Shown: piece after piece, positions 24,891 to 32,913 of the stretch
Numbering within the stretch: the first letter of the stretch is position 1
How the letters are laid out: every line of letters begins with the position of its first letter
Source of the DNA: JAAYAO01 sp051133435
GTDB taxonomy: Bacteria; Actinomycetota; Actinomycetes; Propionibacteriales; Propionibacteriaceae
Assembly: GCF_051133435.1 (NCBI RefSeq)
Contig: NZ_JBPGNY010000001.1
Location: 558,001 to 622,000, forward strand
DNA: 64,000 nucleotides
Direction of reading: 5' to 3'
The notes under the pieces: model-generated
Databases searched by the model: none
What the model was told of the DNA's origin: nothing
What the model saw: only the letters and a program-made list of their open reading frames with translations
Position numbers and translations under genes: made by a program

Positions 24891-25823
24891 ATGAGCAACG
24901 AAACTTCCCTGGACGGCAAGAACGCCGTCGTCACCGGCGCCGGAGCCGGCCTCGGCCGCAGCGAGGCCCTGGCCCTGGCCCGGCAGGGCGCCAACGTCGT
25001 GGTCAACGACATCGGTGAGAAGGCCGACGAGGTGGTGGCCGAGATCAAGGCCCTCGGTCGCGACGCGATCGCGGTCAAGGGCGATGTCAGCGATTGGAAG
25101 TTCGCCGCCGGTCTGGTCGACGCCGCCGTCGACACCTGGGGCAGCCTCGACATCCTCGTCAACAACGCCGGTGTGCTGCGCGACACCGTGCTGTTCAACA
25201 TGACCGAGGACATGTGGGACGACGTGATCCGGGTGCACCTGAAGGGCCACGCCGCCACCAGCACCCACGCCGCCAAGTACTGGCGGGCCAAGGGCAAGGC
25301 GGCTCCCGATCAGAAGATCTTCGGACGGGTGATCAACACCTCGTCCGAGGCCGGTCTGTTCGGTTCCGGCGGACAGCCGAACTACTCCGCGGCCAAGGCC
25401 GGGATCACCGCGCTGACCCTGTCGACTTCCCAGGCGTTGGCCAAGTACGGGGTGACCGCGAATGTGATCGCCCCGCGGGCCCGCACCGAGATGACCTCGC
25501 ACGTGTTCGCCGAGGACCCCAACGACAACAGCACCGACATCCTGTCCCCCGACCGGGTGGGCGATTTCGTCGCCTACCTGGCCTCCCCGGCCGCGCAGAA
25601 GGTCAACGGACAGCTCTTCGTGGTGTACGGCAAGTTCGTCGCCCTGCTGAAGCCGGCCGAGGTCGAGAAGCGCTTCGACGCCGCCGGTGACATCTTCACC
25701 GTGGACGAGTTGGCCGAGCAGTTCCAGCCCTACTTCGCCGACCGCAGCCCGTACCAGACCTTCGCCGCGTACTCGCTGGCCAAGCTCGACGACACCGGGG
25801 TGCAGAACCTGCAGGCTCGCTGA
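24891..25823 (+). CDS. hsd4A: Hsd4A-like 17beta-hydroxysteroid / hydroxyacyl-CoA dehydrogenase (SDR)
   Basis: A 310-residue SDR like the dehydrogenase domain of MFE-2 and the mycobacterial Hsd4A (Rv3502c), which oxidises sterol side-chain 3-hydroxyacyl-CoA and 17-hydroxysteroids. TGAGAGLGRSEALALARQGANVVVND near residue 14 is the NAD loop with an acidic NAD-selecting residue, NNAGVLRD at 88, and YSAAKAGI at 165 has the catalytic Tyr and Lys. A 60-residue C-terminal extension follows the core, as in this family. The start is set by AGGAGA 5 bases upstream. It is divergent from ligase copy 2, matching the side-chain pathway. Confidence 0.82.
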   Translation: MSNETSLDGKNAVVTGAGAGLGRSEALALARQGANVVVNDIGEKADEVVAEIKALGRDAIAVKGDVSDWKFAAGLVDAAVDTWGSLDILVNNAGVLRDTVLFNMTEDMWDDVIRVHLKGHAATSTHAAKYWRAKGKAAPDQKIFGRVINTSSEAGLFGSGGQPNYSAAKAGITALTLSTSQALAKYGVTANVIAPRARTEMTSHVFAEDPNDNSTDILSPDRVGDFVAYLASPAAQKVNGQLFVVYGKFVALLKPAEVEKRFDAAGDIFTVDELAEQFQPYFADRSPYQTFAAYSLAKLDDTGVQNLQAR

Positions 25824-25830
25824 GACAGCA

Positions 25831-25866
25831 GAAGGCCGGGTCCCCACGGGCGGGGACCCGGCCTTC
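25831..25866. terminator. Bidirectional hairpin between convergent SDR genes
   Basis: A perfect 15-bp stem, GAAGGCCGGGTCCCC (25831-25845) with its complement at 25852-25866, and a 6-base loop. It lies 8 bases after the hsd4A stop and 17 bases from the stop of the convergent SDR gene, so it can serve both. Confidence 0.75.
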
Positions 25867-25882
25867 GCCGTTCATCGGGGTC

Positions 25883-26656
25883 TCAGACCCGGTCCTGCGG
25901 TCGCAGGGTCACCTCCACACCACGGTCGGTGTAGATGATCTGACCGGTGCACATGGTGTTCTCCGCCGAGGCGAAGAAGGCGATCACCGGGGCGAGGTCC
26001 TCCGGCTCGGCGTGACCCAGCAACGGCATCGGCTGTACCCGATCCAGCACCTCGGTCAACCGCGGGTCCTGGGCGATCGCCTGGCCCATCGGGCTGAGGA
26101 TCACACCGGGGGCCATCGCATTCACCGCGATCCCGTCGGGCGCCCAGGCCAGCGCGGTGCGACGGGTCCACTGGGCCACCGCATTCTTGGACGAGTTGTA
26201 GTTCGTCTGCCCACGGCCTTCCTCGGCCGCCTTGGCGCCGGCCTGGCAGGCAGCTTCTTCGTCGTGGGCCAGGCAGGCCTCGACGATCGCCGGGTCTGGC
26301 TCCTGGGTGCCGGCCACCGAGGAGGCCAGCACCACGAGGCGGGGTTCGGCACTGGCCCGCAGGGCTTCGTGGATGCCCTCGGCGAACTCGACCACGCCGA
26401 AGTAGTTGACCGATACGGTGAGCGGCTCGGGGCGGCTGATGCCGGCCGCCAGGATGGCGGCGTCGATCTTGCCGTCAGACAGCTTCAGCACCTCGTCCAC
26501 CGCTTGTTTGCGGCCCTCCGGGGTGGACAGGTCGGCGTTCACCTCGACGCCCTTCAAGTCCACCCCGATCACGGTGTGCCCCTGACTGCGCAACAGTTCG
26601 GTGACCGCCTTGCCGATACCCGATGCCGCACCGGTAACCACTACTTGCCGTGCCAT
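25883..26656 (-). CDS. Short-chain dehydrogenase, 3alpha-hydroxysteroid dehydrogenase-like
   Basis: A 257-residue SDR with TGAASGIGKAVTELLRSQGHTVIGVD at the N-terminus, an LAAGIS segment in place of NNAG, and YNSSKNAVAQWTRR holding the Tyr/Lys pair near residue 155. The insert between the central strand and YxxxK (residues 110-150) resembles 3alpha-hydroxysteroid dehydrogenase and coniferyl alcohol dehydrogenase relatives. NAMAPGVILSPM follows. The start at 26656 is fixed by GGGAGA just upstream. Its place beside hsd4A and the KstR-like gene suggests a steroid alcohol as substrate, which is inference. Confidence 0.78.
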   Translation of the reverse strand: MARQVVVTGAASGIGKAVTELLRSQGHTVIGVDLKGVEVNADLSTPEGRKQAVDEVLKLSDGKIDAAILAAGISRPEPLTVSVNYFGVVEFAEGIHEALRASAEPRLVVLASSVAGTQEPDPAIVEACLAHDEEAACQAGAKAAEEGRGQTNYNSSKNAVAQWTRRTALAWAPDGIAVNAMAPGVILSPMGQAIAQDPRLTEVLDRVQPMPLLGHAEPEDLAPVIAFFASAENTMCTGQIIYTDRGVEVTLRPQDRV

Positions 26657-26695
26657 GTCTTCTCCCATCCGGTCGATCGTCCTTCGATCGATCCC

Positions 26696-27460
26696 TCAAC
26701 TGATGTGTGCGCCGCCGTCGAAACGGACATCGGTGCCGGTCATGTGCGCGGCCTCGTCGGAGGCCACGAAGGCAATCACCCCGGCGACCTGATCGGGTTC
26801 GGTGAAACCGAAGTGCCGTTGCTCCTGCCGGTAGAAAGACAGATCGATGTCGGTCTTGGACAACTCGCCCAGTTCACCCTGTACCGCGAAGGTGAGCGGG
26901 GTATTCGTCCCACCGGGCGAGACCGTGTTCACCCGAATCCGGCGTGGCAGCAGTTCGGCGGCCAGGGTGCGCGAGAAGCCGAGCACCGCGCCCTTCGAGG
27001 CCGCGTAGGCGGTCATGTAGGGGTAGGCCTGGTGCATCGACAGCGAGCACATCGACACGATCGCACCGCCGTCGCGAAGGTGCGGAAGCGCCTCGCGGGT
27101 CACCATGAAGACGCTCATCACGTTGATGTCGAAGGTCTTGCGCACCACGGCCATGTCGAGCCCGTCCATCGGGGTCGCCAGATGGACGCCGACGATGTTC
27201 AACAAGACGTCGAAACCGCCCAGCTTCTCGGCCGCCTCGGCGACCCCGTCGATGACGGACCGCTCGTCGGTGACGTCGGTGACCCGGGTGGTGATCCGTT
27301 CCGGATTCTCGGCCATCGACACGGTCTCGGCCATGCCCTCGGCGGAGATGTCCAGGGCGAAGATCTCGGCACCCTCGGCGGCCAGCCGCAAGGTGGTGGC
27401 GCGTCCGATCCCGGAACCGGCACCGGTGATCAGGACCCGTCGTTCGGAAAATCTGTTCAT
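26696..27460 (-). CDS. Short-chain dehydrogenase/reductase
   Basis: A 254-residue classical SDR: TGAGSGIGRATTLRLAAEGAEIFALD near residue 11, a LNIVGVH segment where NNAG is usual, YAASKGAVLGFSRT near residue 150 with the Tyr/Lys pair, and VNTVSPGGTNTPLT after it. It resembles the SDR at 30681 (same GSGIGRAT-LRxAAEGA start and PGGxxTPLT tail), so the two are probably paralogues. The start at 27460 matches the onset of the fold. A 15-bp palindrome lies 40 bases upstream. It precedes the SDR at 25883 by 39 bases and may be co-transcribed with it. Confidence 0.78.
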   Translation of the reverse strand: MNRFSERRVLITGAGSGIGRATTLRLAAEGAEIFALDISAEGMAETVSMAENPERITTRVTDVTDERSVIDGVAEAAEKLGGFDVLLNIVGVHLATPMDGLDMAVVRKTFDINVMSVFMVTREALPHLRDGGAIVSMCSLSMHQAYPYMTAYAASKGAVLGFSRTLAAELLPRRIRVNTVSPGGTNTPLTFAVQGELGELSKTDIDLSFYRQEQRHFGFTEPDQVAGVIAFVASDEAAHMTGTDVRFDGGAHIS

Positions 27461-27500
27461 GGGCCGATTCAACCGGCGGCCCAACCGATGACGGGGAATC

Positions 27501-27515
27501 TCCCGCTGAAGGGGA
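27501..27515. promoter_or_regulatory. 15-bp palindrome upstream of an SDR gene
   Basis: On the minus strand the site reads TCCCC-TTCAG-CGGGA. It shares its spacer TTCAG and right half with the site at 34224 upstream of the HsaA-like operon, and similar sites occur at 39411, 44638 and 50719. It sits in the 64-base gap before the SDR start at 27460. Confidence 0.55.
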
Positions 27516-27524
27516 CCGATTGGT

Positions 27525-28127
27525 TCAGGCGTCGGCAATCCGGGCCAGCAACAGTTCGCAGGCGACCCGCATCTCTTCGAGGGCTTCGAGCTGGGTGCTG
27601 CGCCCGTTGAGGTGGGCGACCAGCACACCGAACCAGCAGCGGCTGATCAACCCGGCCACCAGCAGCTCCTCCTCGCTGGGCTTGACCACTCCGGCGATGC
27701 GCAGCAACTGGACTCGGAAGGCATAGTCGGAATCGATGGATTCCTGGTCGGGGGCGGCATGGAAGTTCGCGCGGGTCAGGGCATCGGCCAGCAGGGGCCG
27801 GCTCATCAGCACCAGGGTGGCGTGATGCAGGTAGGCCGAGACGCGTTCCCCGGGGCTCAGTGAGACGTCGATCTCGGGCATATTGCGGGCCAGGCTGTCG
27901 ACCTGGGAGCGCATCACCGCCGAGTACAGATGGGTCTTGGACGGGAAGTATCGGTACAAGGTGGCGATCGCCACGCCGGATTCCTTGGCGATGTCGAGCA
28001 TCTGCACCCCGTCGAAGCCCTGCTTGGTCGCCAACCTGGTGGCGGCACGCAGGATGCGGCTGCGGCGGGCACGTTGTTCGGCGGACTCGGGTGTCGCCGT
28101 GGGTCGCTCGGCAACCATCTTGACCAT
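27525..28127 (-). CDS. KstR-like TetR regulator of steroid catabolism
   Basis: A 200-residue TetR protein resembling KstR, the cholesterol-regulon repressor: it begins MVKMVAE as mycobacterial KstR does, then RILRAATRLATKQGFDGVQM and GVAIATLYRYFPSKTHLYSAVM form the helix-turn-helix (about residues 22-65), and RPLLADALTRANF lies in the ligand domain. KstR binds steroid CoA thioesters. The start at 28127 has GAGAGG 7 bases upstream; a second ATG three codons later is possible. It is divergent from kshA. No mycobacterial KstR box (AAC-N2-GTT type) was found, so its DNA target may differ. Confidence 0.75.
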   Translation of the reverse strand: MVKMVAERPTATPESAEQRARRSRILRAATRLATKQGFDGVQMLDIAKESGVAIATLYRYFPSKTHLYSAVMRSQVDSLARNMPEIDVSLSPGERVSAYLHHATLVLMSRPLLADALTRANFHAAPDQESIDSDYAFRVQLLRIAGVVKPSEEELLVAGLISRCWFGVLVAHLNGRSTQLEALEEMRVACELLLARIADA

Positions 28128-28157
28128 GCGTACCTCTCTGTCCCTGGGGTGTGGGGC

Positions 28158-28179
28158 TAGCGTTGCCCAGCAAACGCTA
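28158..28179. promoter_or_regulatory. Inverted repeat TAGCGTT-N8-AACGCTA between kstR-like gene and kshA
   Basis: TAGCGTT (28158-28164) and AACGCTA (28173-28179) are perfect inverted copies with an 8-base spacer. Each arm contains TAGCGT, which fits the actinobacterial TANNNT -10 pattern. The left-pointing copy would start transcription about 40 bases before the kstR-like ATG. The repeat may be an autoregulatory operator, a promoter, or both. Confidence 0.5.
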
Positions 28180-28306
28180 TCTGCGGAAGGAGGGGGTACC
28201 GAAGGCTGGGACGGGCCTGAGACAATGGTCTGATTGGCCCCGCCGAGGCGGCGTGTGACGCTTCCAATCACCGGGAGCGAATCAGCCAACTTCGAGGGGT
28301 CCGACA

Positions 28307-28312
28307 TAACGT
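28307..28312 (+). promoter_or_regulatory. -10 box TAACGT for kshA
   Basis: TAACGT lies 49 bases before the kshA ATG, giving a leader of about 43 bases that includes CGGAGGA just before the start codon. The upstream -35 region is not convincing. Confidence 0.4.
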
Positions 28313-28361
28313 CGAGAAAGTTCCGCAGTGGTCCGACTTCACAGCCTTACCGGAGGATGCC

Positions 28362-29528
28362 ATGACCGACGTCGAAGTTCGCAAGATTGAAACCGGGGCC
28401 GATGCCCCGCAGCGTTATGCCCGTGGTTGGCATTGCCTGGGCCAGGCCAAGGAGTTCTCCGACGGCAAGCCCCACACCCTGCACGCCTTCGGCCAAAAAC
28501 TGGTGATCTGGGCCGACACCAAGGGCAACATCAACGTCCTCGACGCCTACTGCCGCCACATGGGCGGCGACCTCTCCCAGGGTGAGGTCAAGGGCGACGA
28601 AGTCGCCTGCCCCTTCCACGACTGGCGCTGGTCGGGCGAGGGCAAATGCACCTCGATCCCCTACTCCCGCCGCGTCCCCCTGCGCGCCCGCACCCAAACC
28701 TGGCCGACCATGGTCAAGGACGGCATCCTGTTCGTGTGGAACGACCCGGAGGGCAACCCGCCGATTCCGGAGCAGATGATCCCCGACATTCCGATGGCCG
28801 ACGACCCCGACTGGACCGACTGGTACTGGTACAAGTTCGAGATCAAGGGCTCCAACTGCCGCGAGATCATCGACAACGTCGTCGACATGGCCCACTTCTT
28901 CTACATCCACAAGTCGTTCCCGACCTACTTCAAGAACGTCTTCGAGGGTCACATCGCCTCGCAGTGGATGAACGGCGAAAGCCGCGGTGACAACGACCCC
29001 CACGCGGTACGGGCCGGCGTGCCCGTGCGCAGCGGCAACAGCTCCGAGGCGCACTACTACGGCCCGTCCTTCATGTTGAACCCGATGGTGTCCCACTACG
29101 GCGACTTCGACGTGAACTCGATGCTGATCAACTGCCACTACCCGATCGACCACAACAACTTCATGTTGAACTACGCGATCAAGGTCAACAAGAAGGACTA
29201 CCCGACCCCGGAGATGGCCGAGGAAATGGCCGAGAAGATGGCCATCTTCATCAAGATCGGTTTCGAGCAGGACGTCCAGATCTGGAACAACAAGACCCCG
29301 ATCGAGAACCCGCTGCTGTGTGAGGAGGACGGGCCGGTCTACCAGTTGCGTCGTTGGTACCAGCAGTTCTACACCGACGTCGCCGACATCACCCCGGAGA
29401 TGACCGACCGCTTCGAGTTCGAGATCGACACCACCCGCCCGAACGAAGCCTGGCGAGCCGAGGTCGAGGAGAACATCAAGCGCATCCTCTCCGAGACCGA
29501 GGACGAGAGCGAAGAGCAGAAGGCCTGA
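28362..29528 (+). CDS. kshA: 3-ketosteroid 9alpha-hydroxylase oxygenase component
   Basis: A 388-residue Rieske non-heme iron oxygenase matching KshA, which hydroxylates C9 of 3-ketosteroids and so triggers ring B opening. The Rieske cluster ligands are Cys64-His66 (CRHMGGDLSQG) and Cys83-His86 (CPFHDWRW). The mononuclear iron site is NVVDMAHFFYIH, with Asn172, Asp175, His178 and His183. The C-terminal tail is acidic and helical. GGAGGA lies 6 bases before the ATG. The gene is followed by a small Cys-containing protein and an SDR in one operon; the reductase kshB is 5 kb away on the other strand. Confidence 0.93.
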   Translation: MTDVEVRKIETGADAPQRYARGWHCLGQAKEFSDGKPHTLHAFGQKLVIWADTKGNINVLDAYCRHMGGDLSQGEVKGDEVACPFHDWRWSGEGKCTSIPYSRRVPLRARTQTWPTMVKDGILFVWNDPEGNPPIPEQMIPDIPMADDPDWTDWYWYKFEIKGSNCREIIDNVVDMAHFFYIHKSFPTYFKNVFEGHIASQWMNGESRGDNDPHAVRAGVPVRSGNSSEAHYYGPSFMLNPMVSHYGDFDVNSMLINCHYPIDHNNFMLNYAIKVNKKDYPTPEMAEEMAEKMAIFIKIGFEQDVQIWNNKTPIENPLLCEEDGPVYQLRRWYQQFYTDVADITPEMTDRFEFEIDTTRPNEAWRAEVEENIKRILSETEDESEEQKA

Positions 29529-29531
29529 GCG

Positions 29532-29825
29532 ATGGCGAAACCCAACCCCCGTCCGGATGTGCGTCTCGACGACGCCCCGATGGAGCCGGTCACCTGCGAG
29601 ACCTGCCGCCAACAGGTGGAGGTGCGCAAGAGCACGTGGGACCAGACCAGCATCCAGTGGCACAGCGAGGCCATGGAAGCGTGCGTCGAGCGCCGGGCGA
29701 GCAACTCGGCCGACGGTCGTTTTCCCGGTTGCTCGGCATTGCGTGAATCGGTGCGCAAGGCCGCGGTGTTGGGGCAACTGCACATCGTGTCGGAACTACT
29801 CGATCTGAAGGACGGCAAACTGTGA
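29532..29825 (+). CDS. Small four-cysteine protein co-transcribed with kshA
   Basis: A 97-residue protein I do not recognise. Cysteines at 22, 25, 51 and 67 include a CETC pair, which could bind zinc or an iron-sulfur cluster; it lacks the spacing of plant-type ferredoxins. There is no membrane segment or signal peptide. The start lies 3 bases after the kshA stop, with AGAAGG in the kshA tail as ribosome site, and its stop overlaps the next gene's GTG (GTGA). This tight packing argues for a real gene and a function linked to KshA or the SDR. Confidence 0.72.
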   Translation: MAKPNPRPDVRLDDAPMEPVTCETCRQQVEVRKSTWDQTSIQWHSEAMEACVERRASNSADGRFPGCSALRESVRKAAVLGQLHIVSELLDLKDGKL

Positions 29826-30619
29826 TCGATGCGAGCAAGTACGGCCCCTGGGCCGTGATCGCCGGTGGTTCGGAAGGGGTGGGCTCGGAGTTCGCCCTCC
29901 AACTGGCCGATGCGGGTATCAACTCGGTGTTGATCGCCCGCAAGCCCGGCCCGTTGGAGGAGACCGCCGAGACGGTTCGGGCGAAGGGCGTCGAAGTGCG
30001 CACCCTGGCCCTGGACCTGACCCAGGCCGAGGCACGGCAGACCATCATCGAGCAGACCCAGGACCTGGACGTCGGCTTGTTCATCTACAACGCCGGTGCC
30101 AACACCTACGGGCACGACTTCATCACCGGTGACCTGACCAGGTTCCGTGAGGTCGTCGACCTCAACATCACCGCCCAGTTGGAACTGACCCAGCACTTCG
30201 GCAAGGTCCTCGCCGACCGTGGCCGGGGCGGGATGATTCTGGTGGGCTCGATGGCCGGCTTCAGCGGCTCGGCGCAGATCAGTGTGTACGCCGCGGCAAA
30301 GGCGTTCGCCCGGATCTTCGCCGAGGGCCTCTGGGTCGAGCTGCGGGAGAAGAACGTGGACGTGCTGGACCTGATCCTCGGGGTGACCCGCACCCCGGCG
30401 ATGGCTCGGGCCGGGCTGAACATGGACATCCCCGGGATGCACGTCTCCGAACCGGCCGATGTCGCCCGCCAGGGCCTGGAGAACCTCGGCAAGACCCCGA
30501 CCAAGATTGCCGAGGGCAACGAGAAGGGTGTCGAGGCCCGTCAGGGACCGAATCGGGAGCAGATCCTGCTGGCCGCCCACGAGGCGTCCAAGAAGTTGCT
30601 GCCCCCGCAGTCGGAGTAA
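29822..30619 (+). CDS. SDR with unusual GGSEGVG nucleotide loop
   Basis: A 265-residue SDR of the 17beta-HSD12/DltE-like group. The nucleotide loop is AVIAGGSEGVGSEFALQLA near residue 12 in place of TGASxGIG; YNAGAN near residue 89 replaces NNAG; YAAAKAFARIF near residue 158 gives the Tyr/Lys pair, with a serine in LVGSMAGFSG. The C-terminal part (LGVTRTPAMARAG) resembles long-chain ketoacyl reductases. It is the third gene of the kshA operon, with a GTG start overlapping the previous stop. A keto- or hydroxysteroid substrate is inferred from context. Confidence 0.78.
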   Translation: MIDASKYGPWAVIAGGSEGVGSEFALQLADAGINSVLIARKPGPLEETAETVRAKGVEVRTLALDLTQAEARQTIIEQTQDLDVGLFIYNAGANTYGHDFITGDLTRFREVVDLNITAQLELTQHFGKVLADRGRGGMILVGSMAGFSGSAQISVYAAAKAFARIFAEGLWVELREKNVDVLDLILGVTRTPAMARAGLNMDIPGMHVSEPADVARQGLENLGKTPTKIAEGNEKGVEARQGPNREQILLAAHEASKKLLPPQSE

Positions 30620-30633
30620 AGCCCGGAAGAAGT

Positions 30634-30668
30634 TTGAAGGCGCGTCCCCGCGGGGGACGCGCCTTCAA
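30634..30668. terminator. Strong hairpin between convergent SDR genes
   Basis: A perfect 16-bp stem (TTGAAGGCGCGTCCCC, 30634-30649, with its complement at 30653-30668) and a 3-base loop. It lies 15 bases after the stop at 30619 and 13 bases from the stop of the convergent SDR gene, so it can end transcription from both sides. Confidence 0.8.
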
Positions 30669-30680
30669 GCGTTTCGGATC

Positions 30681-31427
30681 TCAGACGTGGGAGCCGCCGT
30701 CGAGGCGCACCTCGAAGCCGTTGAGGTAACTGGCTTCGGGGCTGGCGGCGAAGGTGATGCCGGCGGCGATCTCCTCCGGTGTTCCCATCTCTCCCCACAG
30801 CGGGAAGGTGCGGGCGTAGTGCGAGGTGTCCAGGCCGGCCAGCCCCTCGCTGCTCTGGGTCAACGGGGTGATCACCCCGCCGGGCGAGACCGGCACGACC
30901 CGGATCCGCCGGCCGCCGAGTTCGGCCGCCAGGCTGAGCGAGTAGGCCAGCAGGGCACCCTTGGACGCCGCATAGGAGGTCATGTACGGGTGGGCCTTGG
31001 TGGCCGAGACCGAGCAGACATTGACGATCACGCCGGTGTTGTCGGGTAGGGCCGGCACCAGTTCGCGGCACATCAGCGCGGGCGCCAGGAAGTTGACCCG
31101 CCACATGTCCTCGTAGTCGGCCGAGGTGACCGTGTCGAGCGGGGTGACCCGCAAGAATCCGGCCACATTGGCCAGCACGTCGACGGTGCCGAACTCCTGC
31201 ACCGCGGCTGCGGCGGCATCGACGAGGGCCTGTTCGTCCGACAGGTCGGCCACGTGGGTGATGATCGCATCACCTTCGGCCCCGGCGACCGTTTCGGCCA
31301 GGCCCTCGGCATTGCGGTCGATCGCGAAGACTTTCGCCCCCTCGGCGGCGAAGCGCAGCGCGGTCGCCCGGCCGATCCCGGAGGCGGCTCCGGTCAGTAC
31401 GACGTTCTTGTTCTCGAAGCGTCCCAT
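30681..31427 (-). CDS. Short-chain dehydrogenase/reductase
   Basis: A 248-residue classical SDR: TGAASGIGRATALRFAAEGAKVFAID near residue 11, LANVAGF near 86, YAASKGALLAYSLS near 150 with Tyr and Lys, and VPVSPGGVITPLT after it. It is paralogous to the SDR at 26696. The ATG overlaps the stop of the upstream flavoprotein gene (TGATG), so it is the last gene of the unit HsaA-like, KSTD-like, SDR. Reaction on a ring hydroxyl or keto group of a steroid is the likely role, judging from the operon. Confidence 0.8.
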   Translation of the reverse strand: MGRFENKNVVLTGAASGIGRATALRFAAEGAKVFAIDRNAEGLAETVAGAEGDAIITHVADLSDEQALVDAAAAAVQEFGTVDVLANVAGFLRVTPLDTVTSADYEDMWRVNFLAPALMCRELVPALPDNTGVIVNVCSVSATKAHPYMTSYAASKGALLAYSLSLAAELGGRRIRVVPVSPGGVITPLTQSSEGLAGLDTSHYARTFPLWGEMGTPEEIAAGITFAASPEASYLNGFEVRLDGGSHV

Positions 31428-32902
31428 CAGCCGGCCGCCACCTTGCGTCCGGCCCGACGGCCGAAGAAGGAACCGTCACCGAGCGAGGTGCCGGAGATGT
31501 AGCCCTCACCGTGCATTCCGGAGCTGGCCCGGCCGGCGGCGAACAGACCCGGAATCGGCGTACCGGAGATGTTCATCACCTGCCCGTCGACGTCGGTGTG
31601 CAGGCCACCGAGGGTGAAGCCGTTGAACCCGGTGAAGTCGGGGGCGACCTCCTGCAGGGGCGACAGGCCCTTGGCGGGGTCGAAGGCCGCGAACGGTCCT
31701 TCGAGTTCGCGCAGCCACTTGGGATCCTTGTGGAACAGGTCCTGACCGGCCCGCGCACCGGCGTTGTACGCATCCAGGGTGCGGGTCAGCCCGTCGACCG
31801 ACACTCCGATCTCCTCGGCGAGTTCCTCGATGGTCTCGGCGGCGAAAGCCGGCTGCAGACCCATCGCATCCATCGGCGGGACGTCCTCGAAGCCCTTCTC
31901 GTCCATGATCACCCAGACCTTGCCCTGTTCGTGCAGGGCGGCGTGGCTCCACAGACCCGGGTAGACATCCTCGTTGTAGAACCGCTCGCCGCGCTCGTTG
32001 ACGAGCATGCCGCGGCAGACCATCGCCGGAATCGCGGTGTAGGCGACCTCGACCACGCCCATCCGGCGGGTGGCGGCGCCGGCCGCCTGGGCGATCCGGA
32101 TACCCGATCCGTCGCTCATGCCGTCGGAGACCTTGCCGTGACCGATCAGCGCCGGGGCGTGGTCGGCCAACATCTCGTCGTTGTCGACGAACCCGCCGGT
32201 GGTCAACACCACACCCTTGCGGGCCCGGTAGGTGACATCGGCACCGAACTTGCGGGCCTGCAGGCCCACCACGCGGTCACCGTCCAGGATCAACCGCACG
32301 GCCCGGGTGTCGGTGTGGGTGACGCCGCCGGCATTCTCGACGGCCTTGGCCATCTTCTCCATCAACAGCCAGCCGGCGAAACCCTCGGTGCTCGGCCGGT
32401 GCCCGCGGGGTGCGGGAGTCGCCGCCTCGTTGTAGGGCCAGGCGTTCTCACCCAGCCACATCAGGCCGTCCTTGGTGAACGGCATCCAGGTGGGCCGGTC
32501 GTAGAAACCCTCGCCGAACTCGAGTCCGATCTCGTCGCGGAACCACTCGAAGTGTTCCTTGGAACCGTCGCAGTAGAGCCGCAGCTTCTCCTCGTCGGCG
32601 TGCGGGCCGAGCGCCAGACGCAGGTACTCGAACATCGCGTCGGCGTTGTCGTCACCGTAGCCGTGGGCCTGCTGCACTTCGGTGCCGGCACCGAGGTACA
32701 GCTCACCGCCGGATTGGGCCGACGACCCGCCGGGGCCGCTGGATCGTTCCAGGACGATCACCTCGGCACCGGCCTTGGCGGCCTCGTAGGCGGCCGAACC
32801 GCCGGCGATGCCGTAGCCGACCACCAACACATCGGTTTCGTGGTCGAAGCCGGAAACCTCACCGACCTGCAGGGGCCGGACGTCATTCACCTTGTTGTTC
32901 AC
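31427..32902 (-). CDS. FAD-binding 3-ketosteroid dehydrogenase-like flavoprotein
   Basis: A 491-residue flavoprotein of the fumarate reductase/KSTD superfamily. VLVVGYGIAGGSAAYEAAKAGAEVIVLE near residue 25 is the FAD dinucleotide fold; GGSSAQSGGELYLG the second FAD contact; LTTGGFVDN near residue 240; and IPGLFAAGRASSGMHGEGYISGTSLGD near the C-terminus the third. Members introduce or remove a ring double bond in 3-ketosteroids (delta1- or delta4-dehydrogenases) or reduce unsaturated acids. I cannot assign the position of attack. The start is GTG at 32902 behind GGGGAG. It lies 11 bases after the HsaA-like gene. Confidence 0.82.
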   Translation of the reverse strand: MNNKVNDVRPLQVGEVSGFDHETDVLVVGYGIAGGSAAYEAAKAGAEVIVLERSSGPGGSSAQSGGELYLGAGTEVQQAHGYGDDNADAMFEYLRLALGPHADEEKLRLYCDGSKEHFEWFRDEIGLEFGEGFYDRPTWMPFTKDGLMWLGENAWPYNEAATPAPRGHRPSTEGFAGWLLMEKMAKAVENAGGVTHTDTRAVRLILDGDRVVGLQARKFGADVTYRARKGVVLTTGGFVDNDEMLADHAPALIGHGKVSDGMSDGSGIRIAQAAGAATRRMGVVEVAYTAIPAMVCRGMLVNERGERFYNEDVYPGLWSHAALHEQGKVWVIMDEKGFEDVPPMDAMGLQPAFAAETIEELAEEIGVSVDGLTRTLDAYNAGARAGQDLFHKDPKWLRELEGPFAAFDPAKGLSPLQEVAPDFTGFNGFTLGGLHTDVDGQVMNISGTPIPGLFAAGRASSGMHGEGYISGTSLGDGSFFGRRAGRKVAAG

Positions 32903-32913
32903 GCGGTCTCCCC

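Noticed and set aside
28128..28361. Search for a mycobacterial KstR box (AAC-N2-GTT with flanking T/A) near the KstR-like gene
   Set aside because: No convincing match was found here or in the other intergenic gaps I read; only unrelated palindromes are present.
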